64,000 nucleotides of DNA from Nemertoderma westbladi. Its lineage: Eukaryota; Xenacoelomorpha; Nemertodermatida; Nemertodermatidae. The stretch is taken from positions 36,373 to 100,372 of the forward strand of contig JAUCBJ010007417.1 of the NCBI GenBank assembly GCA_032718475.1, given 5' to 3'. This document shows, piece after piece, positions 33,760-44,269 of this stretch. A model generated the notes under the pieces. The model saw only the letters and a program-made list of their open reading frames with translations. It was not told the DNA's origin and made no database searches. How positions within the stretch are numbered: position 1 is the stretch's first letter; every line of letters starts with the position of its first letter. The translations under genes and the position numbers were made by a program.

Positions 33760-35556
33760 ATGTCTGACACTCAGCAAAACCTGTCAGACAGTCTGATCGA
33801 TACAACTATCTGTGACTCAGATAGGAGTGTGGAGCGATTAAGAAAGGAGTTCAGCTCACCTCCTACTGCAAAAAAGGTCATCCCTCCAGTAGTATCAGAC
33901 CCTAGGCTAATCCACCATAGGTCCATCATAGGCACTCGGGCACAGGTCAAACGGAACCAAGAGGCAGTTGTCCTATCGCAGCAACATCTTGGTCAAGAAC
34001 CTACTTCCCAGCGACCCGATAGCTCCAGTAGTTCGGATACTGTAGAGCTGACCCCCGAACGCGGAGTGCAGATGGTTGCTACCGTCTACTCAGACCCCCT
34101 TCTTACCCTTCCTGCTGCAGTGCTAACTACTATATTCATTGCGGTAGAGGAACATCAAGCCGATTGGGCGAGGAATAAGCGAGCGACCCAAGATAATTAT
34201 GCGGGATACGCCAGGGAAGAATTGATGTCTATTGTCGAGTCACAATGGAAATTTCCCGGACTCGGACTCCCGTTGGACCTGTCCGAGGCTACTTGGGAAG
34301 ATATACACAGGATGGGAGTGGCTAAAGATACAATGGATCCAGCTGTTTGGAAGAGGTCGGCAGCAGGATATGTGCAGGGATTCTTCGGCTCCTTGGAGCG
34401 ATTGGAAGAACAACTGTTTCGACAACCTCAAGGACCTCAAGAGCAGGAAGAGCTGCTATACCAAATACGCGAAAGAACCCTACGCATAAGACTAATCCTC
34501 TCCGCCTTTGAGGAAACTTCCAAAAGAAGACAGGACACGTCGCTGCAGGTTGCTGTCAAAACTTGGTTACATCGGGTAGATCTCAAAGTGCAGGAAACGG
34601 CCCAGTGGAAATCCCAGCTGGCTGAGAGATCACCCCATGAAGAACAAACTGATGTCACCCTTTCTCAAGCGGAAAGCGAAGAGACCGCCGAGAAGCCGCG
34701 AACTAGAGACGCTATCGACATTTATTTGTCCGACTATCAGCGATTCCTAGGAGACGAAGAGTTGAGGAGACGGCTGTCTGGACTTTCCCCTAATAGTGAA
34801 GGAACCAAGCTTGTGTTGGACTCAATCGACGCGGAAATGTTAGCTGCAAACCAAGCTGAATGTGATGAAAAACTCCGCCTCACTAGAGTCCGAGAAGAAC
34901 AAGTAAAGAAAGAATGGATAGAGAAAAGAAAGGTGGCAGCAGCAGCGGCGGCAGAAGCAGAAGCCGAAAGAAAGGCTGCAGAAGCAGAAGCCGAAAGAAA
35001 GTCGGCAGAAGCAGAAGCCGAAAGAAAGGCGGCAGAAGCAGAAGCCGAAAGAAAGTCGGCAAAAGCAGAAGCCGAAAGAAAGGCGGCAGAAGCAGAAGCA
35101 GAAGCCGAAAGAAAGGCAGCAGAAGCAGAAGCAGAAAGAAAAGCAGCAGTGGCAGAAGCAGAAGCCGAAAGAAAGGCGGCAGAAGCAGAAACAGAAAGAA
35201 AAGCAGCAGTGGCAGAAGCAGAACGTAGAGCTTCTGAGGAGACTATCCAATTGGAGTTGGAGAATCTGCAAGAGACGCAAGACAGTATAAACAAACAGTT
35301 TACTGCTAATCAAATGCAGATGATGAGAAAATCTACTCCCAAGCGCCAGGGATACACATCCTCGGAGGAAGGCGAGACTACCGATCCTGAAGGCGGAGGA
35401 AATAGATCTCATCTAAGTAGGCGTAGAAAAACATCTTACCGTCGCAAATTGCCTGATTTGCCCCCAGCTGTTAGAAGACAGCTAGCTAGCACAGACTTGA
35501 GTAGTATAGAACCTACAGCCCAAAGTATTAAGGTCCAAAGACTCTACAATAGTTGA
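33760..35556 (+). CDS. BEL/Pao first ORF, Gag-like with ER/K helix
   Basis: 598 codons from ATG 33760. The first 100 residues are Ser/Thr/Gln-rich; residues 110-370 are mixed alpha-helical with many Trp, Glu and Gln. Codons at about 34940-35230 encode some ten copies of EAEAERKAA or close variants, a run of alternating acidic and basic residues that should form a long single alpha-helix or coiled coil. The tail is Ser/Arg-rich. It ends at TGA 35554-35556, 43 bases before the next frame opens in another phase. No zinc knuckle is present here. Position and phase suggest the N-terminal part of a Gag protein, either a separate ORF or split off by a frameshift. Confidence 0.65.
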   Translation: MSDTQQNLSDSLIDTTICDSDRSVERLRKEFSSPPTAKKVIPPVVSDPRLIHHRSIIGTRAQVKRNQEAVVLSQQHLGQEPTSQRPDSSSSSDTVELTPERGVQMVATVYSDPLLTLPAAVLTTIFIAVEEHQADWARNKRATQDNYAGYAREELMSIVESQWKFPGLGLPLDLSEATWEDIHRMGVAKDTMDPAVWKRSAAGYVQGFFGSLERLEEQLFRQPQGPQEQEELLYQIRERTLRIRLILSAFEETSKRRQDTSLQVAVKTWLHRVDLKVQETAQWKSQLAERSPHEEQTDVTLSQAESEETAEKPRTRDAIDIYLSDYQRFLGDEELRRRLSGLSPNSEGTKLVLDSIDAEMLAANQAECDEKLRLTRVREEQVKKEWIEKRKVAAAAAAEAEAERKAAEAEAERKSAEAEAERKAAEAEAERKSAKAEAERKAAEAEAEAERKAAEAEAERKAAVAEAEAERKAAEAETERKAAVAEAERRASEETIQLELENLQETQDSINKQFTANQMQMMRKSTPKRQGYTSSEEGETTDPEGGGNRSHLSRRRKTSYRRKLPDLPPAVRRQLASTDLSSIEPTAQSIKVQRLYNS

Positions 35557-38500
35557 TGAGCCTGAGATAATTAGGCCTGTCGTTCCAAAAGTCACTTCTG
35601 TGTTAGAGACCCCTGTACTTCCAGAGCTTAACTCTAAATTCCCTTTACATAGTACTACACTGCCTGTACCCGGTGGAACAGTCCAAGAGAATATCCCTGT
35701 CCAGATAGCAGAGAGAGAAATCAAAAATTTGTCTCCCGTCGTCCCGCGTCAGCCCGCTACTATGTTGGCGACTCCCGCTTCGGCGGTTGAGTGGGTGGAA
35801 GAGGGACGGCGGGGGATGAATCTCCTGCTAGGACAGATGCAGGAGACTGTCCACCAACTTAAGGGAACAGTGAGGGAAGGTAGAGCAGAGTTGCAAGAAG
35901 TGCAGCAAAGTATCGCGCTAGAACGCGACAAATTAGTCAATATACAAAAGGGCATACCAATACCCCCTGTAACATTGTGTCAGCCTGTTAGGTCTGAAGT
36001 ATTACATGCGCAAGGTGTGGAGCCTACACGCATCTATACTGCTAGTGAAGTTGAAACTCCTATAACAAACCCTATTAAGGGTGATTATAGACCTGTTATT
36101 AATGATATTCCCTATAGACCTGATAATGATCCGAGAAATTTATATACCAATAATTCGATATTAAATAACACGATGGCCCAAGAAAGCTTTACGCGTCAGA
36201 TGGCTAGAACAGAAGCCCGCCAAGCGGTCAAAGTGGGAGAGATCGTCAAATTCAATGGAGATGAGATGAAATGGTTACCTTTCAACGAATATTACAAAGA
36301 TAGCATACAGAACTCTGTACTATCTAACGGAGAGAAACTTAGATTCCTCATCAAGTGCTTGGAAGGACCTCCCAAGTTAATGGCGTTAAAGTTTATTGGA
36401 CATCCAGATGGATTAAGACAAGTTTGGGATACATTAAACATCAGGTATGGTAACAAGGATAACATAGCTAAGTATTTGTATGCAAAATTAGTAGCCCCCC
36501 GACACTTCCTTAGTAGCGGGATTATAGAGTTTTCCGATGAAATTCAAGAGATCTGTAGACAACTGGACTGGTTAGGTAAGTCGCATGAATATCAGAGTTC
36601 CATGGTTATTGGAGCCGTAGTCTCTACTTTACCAAAGGGCGGAGTATGTACACGCTGGGACAAGAAAGTGTTGTACATGAATGAACAACAACGACGAAGT
36701 CCTACCATGGCTGATCTCATGTCCTTCTTAGATGGTGAGGTAAAACTACAACTCATCAAGCAGTCCAGAGAGAAAACATCGGAAAATAAGGTAAGTGAGA
36801 AACCCGCTTCTAGGAGAAGAGTAACACCGGTGTGTTACACTGACGACGGCGAAAGCCAAGCTTCTCAAGAAGAAGACAGCAGGAAGGACACCGAACGATC
36901 TTACTATGTTGACAAAACCTCCAAGGACGTAAGTAAATACAAGGCTCGAACCAACAATAGGAGAGAACAGGTTGTTAAGACCCCTCCTCAGTCTCCTAGC
37001 AGAATGCGCGGAAGAAAGCCCGAAGAAAGAACAAGAGTGCATCAGACTACCCAAAGTAAAGTAAGTAACATAAAACCTAACTGTGCGCTGTGCGACGGGA
37101 CCCACCGTTTGAGTTCGTGCGCGGAATTTCTAAAGAAATCCCTTGTAGACAGACGTACAGTTGTGTGGGACAAGCGGTTATGCTATAATTGCCTCAGACC
37201 AGGACACCAACGGCGAACCTGTTACTCCGACATAAAGTGTGAAAAGTGTGGTGCGAAACATCACATCTTGTTACATAGTGAGTTCGAACGAGACAAGCAG
37301 AGTCAGGTAAGTGAGTCCGAACTACATGTCCAATTCAGTGATGTAAACGACACTGATCAGGAGTCTGAGATGGAAGGATTCTATACTGACGAATTCTCCG
37401 ACGCCAACGAATCCTGTTATCTAATAAATACCGCAGTGTATCGAGCACTTACTTACGAAAAGGACATCAACAATGAGTTTCCCCTAACTACTTTCGCCAA
37501 ACAACCATCTTGGAAAGCTCCAGCTTCCAACGTAGGAATCAGAGAATTTCCTGTAGTTCAGGTAAGAGTTCACGGTCTTAACAAAAGCTACATAGTGAAC
37601 GCCCTCCTGGACTCCGGCAGCACAGGAACATTCATCGATCAAGAACTAGCCGAAGATATCTTTGCTGGACAACCCAGGTTCTGGACTAAATTGAATATGT
37701 CAGGAATTATGCAGGTTTGGAAATCTACCCTAACGGCAGATTACTATATAGGTGTGTTGTCCACCCCCCAGGATAAGTTAGGAACACAAGGTATAAGGTC
37801 AGTAAAAATGGTGGCTATAAAGAACTTTGCTACTACTCAAGCAGACCTTTATAATTGGGACGAAGATGAGAGCGTCCAACATCTTAAGATACCTCGATTC
37901 CAGACAGATTATCCTGGAGTGCAAATACTTATCGGCCAAAACGCGCACGAGGCGCTCGAAACATTAGAGAAACGGCCTGCTCAACCACAACCACTGCAAA
38001 CATATGCGGTAAGAACTAGAGTAGGTTGGTACTTTACTGGCCCTTCCCGTAGAACTCTCGAAGAGAGAATGCCACACGAACAAATACATCAAGTAAATGA
38101 TTGGGAAGTGGAAAGCAGTGAGGTGGACGAACTAACTGAGGGAACGCCATACTCCTCAGATAATGACGACATCTACCAACTCTTCGAAGAAGAGAATACA
38201 ATTGACCTACTTACAGAGAATCAAACTTGGAAAAACCAAACGAACCTATGTCAACTGATTCGCCCAACGGAATCCATTATTTATAATGACGAACTTAATG
38301 ACGAGGTAGAGCGCTACAACGCTAGAACTCGGGACGAACTCGCCGTACGATTCTTTACCCAAGAATTAGTAGAACCCAATTCATACGACAAAGCCCTGTC
38401 GATAGAAGAAGAAAGAGCCAAGCAAATCCAGGAAACAACCACACGTTTTTTAAAAGATCAAGGTAGATATGAAATCGGACTACCCTTCCGAAAACGTGAA

Positions 38501-39320
38501 CCCAGATTTATAAATAACAGACCCTTGGCTGAGAAAAGAATCAATCAATTACATCGGCGTCTTACAGCTAATGCTTCAGCGAAAGAAATGTACCAAACTC
38601 AGCTGAAGAAATTTATAACAAAGGGATACGCGGAGCGAGTACCGGAAGGAACACCAGTGACTGAGAGAACGTATTACTTAACACATCATTACGTTCCCAA
38701 ACCCGGTAAGCCCCATGAAGTACGAGTCGTATTCGATGGCTCTGCTCTATATATGGGCCAATCCCTTAATTCCGAGTTGTTACCAGGACCCAATATACTC
38801 CAATCTTTGTTGGGAATACTTTTGAGATTAAGACAATATTCCATCGCGTTCGCTTCCGATATCGAAGGAATGTTCTTACAAGTCAAGGCGCTGGAGAGAG
38901 ATAGAGACAGCCTGAGATTTCTGTGGTGGCCTGAAGGAGACCTCAACCAGAAACCGGTGGAGTACTGGATGACCATCCAGGCTTTTGGGATCATATCTAG
39001 CCCTTCCAACGCTTGCTCCGTGGTGCGAACCACTGCGAATGACAACCGAGACTCCTTCTCCAAAGAAGTGATAGACAACATAAAACGCAATATATACATG
39101 GACGACAATTTAAGGTCCCTTCCATCAGTAGAAGAAGCCATAGCTGTCGCGAAAGGAACGGTAGAGTGTTTGAAAAGAGGTGGATTTCGACTGACGAAAT
39201 TCACTAGTAACTCCCGTGAGTTTCTGGAAGCCATACCGGTAGAGGATCGCGGAGCGAAAGACCTAGACTTAATAAAGGACGATCTTCCTGAAACCAAGAC
39301 GCTAGGCTTGAAGTGGGACA
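33760..39320 (+). mobile_element. BEL/Pao LTR retroelement, 3'-truncated
   Basis: Two consecutive frames encode a Gag-like protein with a charged helix, then a nucleocapsid-protease-reverse transcriptase polyprotein with BEL/Pao features. RNase H, integrase and a 3' LTR are missing. The coding sequence stops matching at about 39320, where a T-rich junction and a sequence resembling a LINE 3' end begin. The 5' LTR was not delimited; the tandem-repeat region 31374-33640 is a candidate for leader or LTR sequence. Confidence 0.85.
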
Positions 39321-39346
39321 TTCATTTTTTTCATTTCTTTGTTTAA
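35600..39346 (+). pseudogene. pol: BEL/Pao Gag-Pol polyprotein, truncated in the RT
   Basis: 1248 codons. Residues of about 200-400 match the DUF1759-type Gag domain of BEL elements (WLPFNEYYKDSIQNS, IKCLEGPPKLMALKFI). Zinc-knuckle clusters follow near residues 495-570 (CALCDGTHRLSSC, CYNCLRPGHQRRTC, CEKCGAKHHILLH). An aspartic protease motif ALLDSGSTGTFID lies near residue 670. The reverse transcriptase begins near residue 1020 (HHYVPKPGKPHEVRVVFDGS, FASDIEGMFLQV with catalytic Asp) and has IYMDDNLRS with the catalytic Asp pair. After LGLKWDI (about 39320) the protein ends in a short Phe/His tail and TAA, so RNase H and integrase are absent. The rest of the frame is intact, suggesting recent truncation. 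Confidence 0.9.
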
Positions 39347-39964
39347 TTCGCATGTAGCGACAAAATAATAAACATGATAAAAAAATGTGCACGCATTAAT
39401 TACACATGTGTGAAATAATCCAGTTAAATATTGCACAATTGTAGAGAGATTAGTGTTCAAGACAAATTCTGCAGTAAAATAGCAATAAGTAAAATCGATT
39501 AAACGAAAGACCTTATAGTGGTTTTGAAAATAAGTGCTTTAAATAAAATTAATGTTTGAATATACTATATTAAAAAGAAAGATACAGTAGCTGGTCCTTA
39601 TTGATTTTATTGAATTTCCCATCAGCTGCTTATGTGGAGTATGCCTACTGCAAGAGTGACTAAGATACCAAAGTATATAATAAACATATACAATAAGCAT
39701 ACTGTAGTATAATTGTAACTATACCAGATCAACTAATATCATCATTTGATTTAATTCGCACGAGGCGACAATACCGGGTAAATGTAAATAAAAATGCACG
39801 CAAATGCACAATAAAAACAGCTGGCTAAAAATATAAAGTATGTGATTAGAATATGGATTGATATTATGTATATGTATTGATGATATAGGGATTGATATTA
39901 TTATATATATGATATGGATTAAGATTGATAGAATCCAAATAAAATCATAGTCAGACAAAGCGAA

Positions 39965-40351
39965 TTATCGGTCAAAGTATTGCTGGATCCGCCTTCTTTT
40001 GGTACTAAAGGGAACATTGCACCTAAAGCAGTTTTGGATGAAATTCACCCCACCCAATTCTGGGATTGTAAGTGATCCCGACTCGACCCGTGTCCTAAGT
40101 TGTCTCCTGTCATACCTGGCCGTGCAGAGAGACCTTACGCTTGGAAGTGGATACAGGGAGCTGCAAGTTTGCTGACAAGAGCTCAGACCACCATGGGATT
40201 TAATTGTTGAGTGAGAAAGGTATCGACAGACAAGAAAGTTACATTCTGTGGCATTCGGACCATTGCAGGCACGTTGCAAGCAGCACATGTTGTCATAAGC
40301 GATCACAGCGGAGATTGGAGTTGTGTTAGTAATCTTGTGCAAAAACAGCAT
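39965..40351 (-). pseudogene. LINE ORF2 C-terminal part, frameshifted
   Basis: 128 codons in a different frame from the RT upstream, overlapping it by 26 bases. It continues the RT protein after a frameshift near 40335 (the RT ends shortly after YVPNAVF, this frame begins with LHKITNTTPIS). Cysteines (CCLQRAC, CRYLSH, NCFRC) fit the Cys-rich C-terminus of LINE ORF2 proteins. Confidence 0.65.
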
Positions 40352-41624
40352 TTGGCACGTAACAGCTTACGTGCATCAGTCCACGCAGCACCTTCCTATA
40401 GGAAATGTCAAGTTCGCGCAGTTCCTTGTCAGTAAGCCGTCCCACCAGGAATCTCATCTTGTACAGTAGCGATGGGACCGCCGCTGTGTTCCATAGAGCG
40501 AAGAGTGTGCTCGGGTTTATTCTCCTTGCGGTCCAACCCTTCTGGTGGAAGGTCTCTGAGATTATTGTTAGATATCGTTTGAGTTCCTTCAATACTGCGG
40601 TCCTTTGTATATTTAGTGAGACGCCAAGGAATGATAATGACTTTGTTGGCTGTATAAGTACACCATTTATTTTAAGAAAACATGGAATCCCCTGACCATT
40701 ACGTCCAGATCCTAGGATATAAGTCCATTCTGTCTTTGAGCCTTCCACAGATAGACCCACACGTGCGAGTTCACAAGAGATTATCACTATCATATCTTCT
40801 AGATCCTTAACTGACTCCCCGGTTAAAAATAGATCATCCGCGTAACAAAAGAGATGAGAGTATGATGCCAGTTTTCCTGGACCGAATCCCGATTCCTTCA
40901 GTTTATCTGGTAAGAATCCGATATAGAAGGTGAATAGTACAGGTGAGATTAATGAACCTTGCTTGAGGCCACGAGTCAACTTGATTCCAATGGACTCAAC
41001 CAACTCCCCAAATTTCAGATGAATCATTGTTTTCCTATAGTAGTCAAGCAGGACTGCACAGATATGGGGATTTAATACTTCCAGTAGCTTGTCATGGAGA
41101 ACATGAAATTCGACACTGTCGAATGCTGACTTGATGTCCAGCTTGCACAGGATTGAATTCCTCCCATTTTCCCGTTGCATCTCCAATTGTTCCATGATTA
41201 CTGCTAGTGCAATATCTGTACCCAACCTTTTCCTATAGGCGAATTGCGAGCGGGGTTTAGGAAGTGCCATGAGGTATTCTGACAGAATCACAGCCTCAAA
41301 CACTTTGGAAAGAATGCTTATAGAGGCGATAGGCCTGAATGAGTTGGTTTTTAGTGGATCCCTTTGTTTTCCTTTGAAAATGTTCGTGACTACAGTCCTG
41401 CCAAAGCAAGAGGGGACCTTGCCCAGTCTGAGACAGGCATTCAATAGCTTGGCTATTGTGTCTGTAGCAATGTCCAGACTTACTAGGAGTATGTGCTCTA
41501 TTACTAAAGATCCAAAATCTGGCGCTTTCCCTGGGGATATGGCTAGGATAGCCCTCCGTACTGTAGCTTTGGACACCGAAGGAATGTTACTGTGCTGGCA
41601 CGCCACTGATATATTATGCTCCAC
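40326..41624 (-). pseudogene. LINE ORF2 reverse transcriptase
   Basis: 432 codons with RT blocks in order: AISPGKAPDFGSLVIEH, FRPIASISILSKVFE, SQFAYRKRLGTDIAL, LCKLDIKSAFDSV (catalytic Asp), LKQGSLISPVLFTFYI, FCYADDLFLTG (catalytic Asp pair), VGLSVEGSKTEW and SLSFLGVSL. It differs clearly from the other two LINEs in the window, so at least three LINE families are present. The endonuclease is missing upstream and the C-terminus is shifted in frame. Confidence 0.88.
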
Positions 41625-41654
41625 TTCCCGTGTAAGATTTTCGTTTGCATCTGC

Positions 41655-41790
41655 CTGTTAGTTTTTAGTGTTGTATTGTAAAGTTTTGTACTGTATTATA
41701 TTGCTTAGTATTGTATTGTAAAGTTTTGTACTGTATTACATTGTTTAATATCGTATTATGTACCTTAGATACATTGGACAACAATAAATA
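41655..41790 (+). mobile_element. Probable LINE 3' end fragment, plus strand
   Basis: Two copies of a unit of about 52 bp (TTGTATTGTAAAGTTTTGTA) are followed by CCTTAGATACATTGGACAAC and AATAAATAATAATAATGG. The arrangement resembles a LINE 3' untranslated region with a trinucleotide tail in the orientation opposite to the preceding RT. It has no coding part. Confidence 0.4.
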
Positions 41791-42060
41791 ATAATAATGG
41801 ATATCTTAAAAATAAAAAAAAATAAAAAAAAACTTACTGAGTCTGTAGTATATACTCAAGTCATGCATTTGACACCAAATACAATATTTACCAGTTGTTT
41901 CGGTTTAAGTGTATGGGCGTTGTTTGGGATAAGATTGTTTTGGTTAGGAGGTTGGGCGTTTTGGGTTTATTTATTTACAATTATTATTTAACCATCCACC
42001 TAATAGTGTATTTATTATGTATCATTAAACAGATTCTTCGCCAACTACGTGTCTCTCCCC
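41791..42060. other. No gene recognised
   Basis: Short A-rich then T-rich DNA. A 64-codon frame at 41797-41991 is Lys-rich and then hydrophobic, in keeping with translation of low-complexity DNA, and was not called. Confidence 0.5.
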
Positions 42061-42069
42061 ACACCTGAA

Positions 42070-42285
42070 ACATTGGAACTAAATTCGCATCCATTGCCAT
42101 TGGAACTAAGTTCGCATCCATTGGAACTAAATTCGCATCCATTGGAACTAAATTCGCATCCATTGGAACTAAATTCGTTTTCGTTTTTCTCTAGTTATTG
42201 GAACTAAGTTCCCCTAAATTGGAACAAAATTCGCCAAAATTGAAACTAAATTCGTTTCCATTGGAACTAAATTCGCATGAGGCTT
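42070..42285 (+). repeat. 21-bp minisatellite GGAACTAAATTCGCATCCATT
   Basis: About ten units of ATTGGAACTAAATTCGCATC with variants (GTTCGCATCC, TTCCCCTAAA, TTCGTTTCC), interrupted once near 42175-42195. It lies in the presumed intron, about 120 bp before the exon at 42405. Confidence 0.88.
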
Positions 42286-42404
42286 AAATTAGAACTAAGT
42301 ACGGGGAATCTTAATTTTTATAGTAGACTACGGGAATCGCATTTGCAGATAGCCCCCCGATCTGTAATTTTAATTGCTATTTCTTTTTCACTTTCTCATA
42401 ATAG

Positions 42405-42599
42405 TCGAGGCATGTGCCTATGGCGATCCAATCGTTTCTATGGCGACAAACAAGTCCGTTCCTGAGGTCAAAGATTACCCGCCTATATGAAGCGTCATGT
42501 CTCTCATTCGTCAAGGTGATCGTTGAGAACAAACTAATTGGTATAAGTCCAGTACTGGTGGAAGCCATGGAGTCTGTTAGTCGTCACCAACTGATAGAG
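42405..42599 (+). CDS. Exon of an unidentified protein-coding gene
   Basis: A 195-base open segment (65 codons, phase 0 at both ends) lies between a good 3' splice site, TTTTTCACTTTCTCATAATAG, and a good 5' splice site, GAG-GTAGGT at 42600. The translation has normal, non-repetitive composition: SRHVPMAIQSFLWRQTSPFL near the start, then RLYEASCLSFVKVIVENKL, then ISPVLVEAMESVSRHQLIE. It reads like helical segments of a globular protein, but I do not recognise the family. The last 47 bases are the founding unit of the huge satellite that follows, which is why the exon matters. No other exon of this gene was seen; the rest should lie beyond both sides. It could still be chance, but splice sites, phase and composition agree. 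Confidence 0.6.
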
Positions 42600-44269
42600 G
42601 TAGGTAGGTACTGGTGGAAGCCATGGAGTCTGTTAGTCGTCACCAACTGATAGAGGTAGGTACTGGTGGAAGCCATGGAGTCTGTTAGTCGTCACCAACT
42701 GATAGAGGTAGGTAGGTACTGGTGGAAGCCAAGGAGTCTGTTAGTCGTCACCAACTGATAGAGGTAGGTACTGGTGGAAGCCATGGAGTCTGTTAGTCGT
42801 CACCAACTGATAGAGGTAGGTACTGGTGGAAGCCATGGAGTCTGTTAGTCGTCAACAACTGATAGAGGTAGGTACTGGTGGAAGCCAAGGAGTCTATCAG
42901 TTGTCACCAACTGATAGAGGTAGGTACTGGTGGAAGCCATGGAGTCTGTTAGTCGTCACCAACTGATAGAGGTAGGTACTGGTGGAAGCCATGGAGTCTG
43001 TTAGTTGTCACCAACTGATAGAGGTAGGTAGGTACTGGTGGGAGCCTTGGAGTCTGTTAGTCGTTACCAACTGATAGAGGTAGGTACTGGTGGAAGCCAT
43101 GGAGTCTGTTAGTTGTCACCAACTAATAGAGGTAGGTAGGTAGTGGTGGAAGCCATGGAGTCTGTTAGTCGTCACCAACTGATAGAGGTAGGTAGGTACT
43201 GGTGGGAGCCATGGAGTCTGTTAGTCGTCACCAACTGATAGAGGTAGGTAGGTACTGGTGGGAGCCATGGAGTCTGTTAGTCGTCACCAACTGATAGAGG
43301 TAGGTACTGGTGGAAGCCATGGAGTCTGTTAGTCGTCACCAACTGATAGAGGTAGGTAGGTACTGGTGGAAGCCATGGAGTCTGTTAGTCGTCACCAACT
43401 GATAGAGGTAGGTACTGGTGGAAGCCATGGAGTCTGTTAGTCGTCACCAACTGATAGAGGTAGGTACTGGTGGAAGCCATGGAGTCTGTTAGTCGTCACC
43501 AACTGATAGAGGTAGGTAGGTACTGGTGGGAGCCATGGAGTCTGTTAGTCGTCACCAACTGATAGAGGTAGGTAGGTACTGGTGGAAGCCATGGAGTCTG
43601 TTAGTCGTTACCAACTGATAGAGGTAGGTACTGGTGGAAGCCATGGAGTCTGTTAGTCGTCACCAACTGATAGAGGTAGGTAGGTACTGGTGGAAGCCAT
43701 GGAGTCTGTTAGTCGTCACCAACTGATAGAGGTAGGTAGGTACTGGTGGAAGCCATGGAGTCTGTTAGTCGTCACCAACTGATAGAGGTAGGTACTGGTG
43801 GAAGCCATGGAGTCTGTTTAGTCGTCACCAACTGATAGAGGTAGGTACTGGTGGAAGCCATGGAGTCTGTTAGTCGTCACCAACTGATAGAGGTAGGTAG
43901 GTACTGGTGGAAGCCATGGAGTCTGTTAGTCGTCACCAACTGATAGAGGTAGGTACTGGTGGAAGCCATGGAGTCTGTTAGTCGTCACCAACTGATAGAG
44001 GTAGGTACTGGTGGAAGACATGGAGTCTGTTAGTCGTCACCAACTGATAGAGGTAGGTACTGGTGGAAGCCATGGAGTCTGTTAGTCGTCACCAACTGAT
44101 AGAGGTAGGTACTGGTGGAAGCCATGGAGTCTGTTAGTCGTCACCAACTGATAGAGGTAGGTACTGGTGGAAGCCATGGAGTCTGTTAGTCGTCACCAAC
44201 TGATAGAGGTAGGTACTGGTGGAAGCCATGGAGTCTGTTAGTCGTCACCAACTGATAGAGGTAGGTAGG

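Larger units (their letters stand above)
39321..41640 (-). mobile_element. LINE fragment, minus strand
   Basis: A minus-strand reverse transcriptase (41624-39965 in two frames) followed by AT-rich DNA. A block reading TTTAATTCGCAYG...GCGACAAWA occurs twice, at 39341 and 39749, and may be a duplicated or nested 3' untranslated region. The T-run at 39325-39332 next to the end of BEL coding sequence fits a LINE tail inserted into the BEL element. The 5' end (endonuclease) is missing, which is usual for LINE copies. Confidence 0.65.

Noticed and set aside
34737-35412. Minus-strand Ser/Ala- and Cys/Phe-rich frames
   Set aside because: Antisense translations of the EAEAERKAA repeat of the BEL first ORF.
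39965-41810. Twin-primed LINE with an inverted 5' part
   Set aside because: A minus-strand RT followed by a plus-strand 3' tail fits the layout, but the RT has its own likely 3' region and T-rich end on the left, so two separate insertions are simpler.
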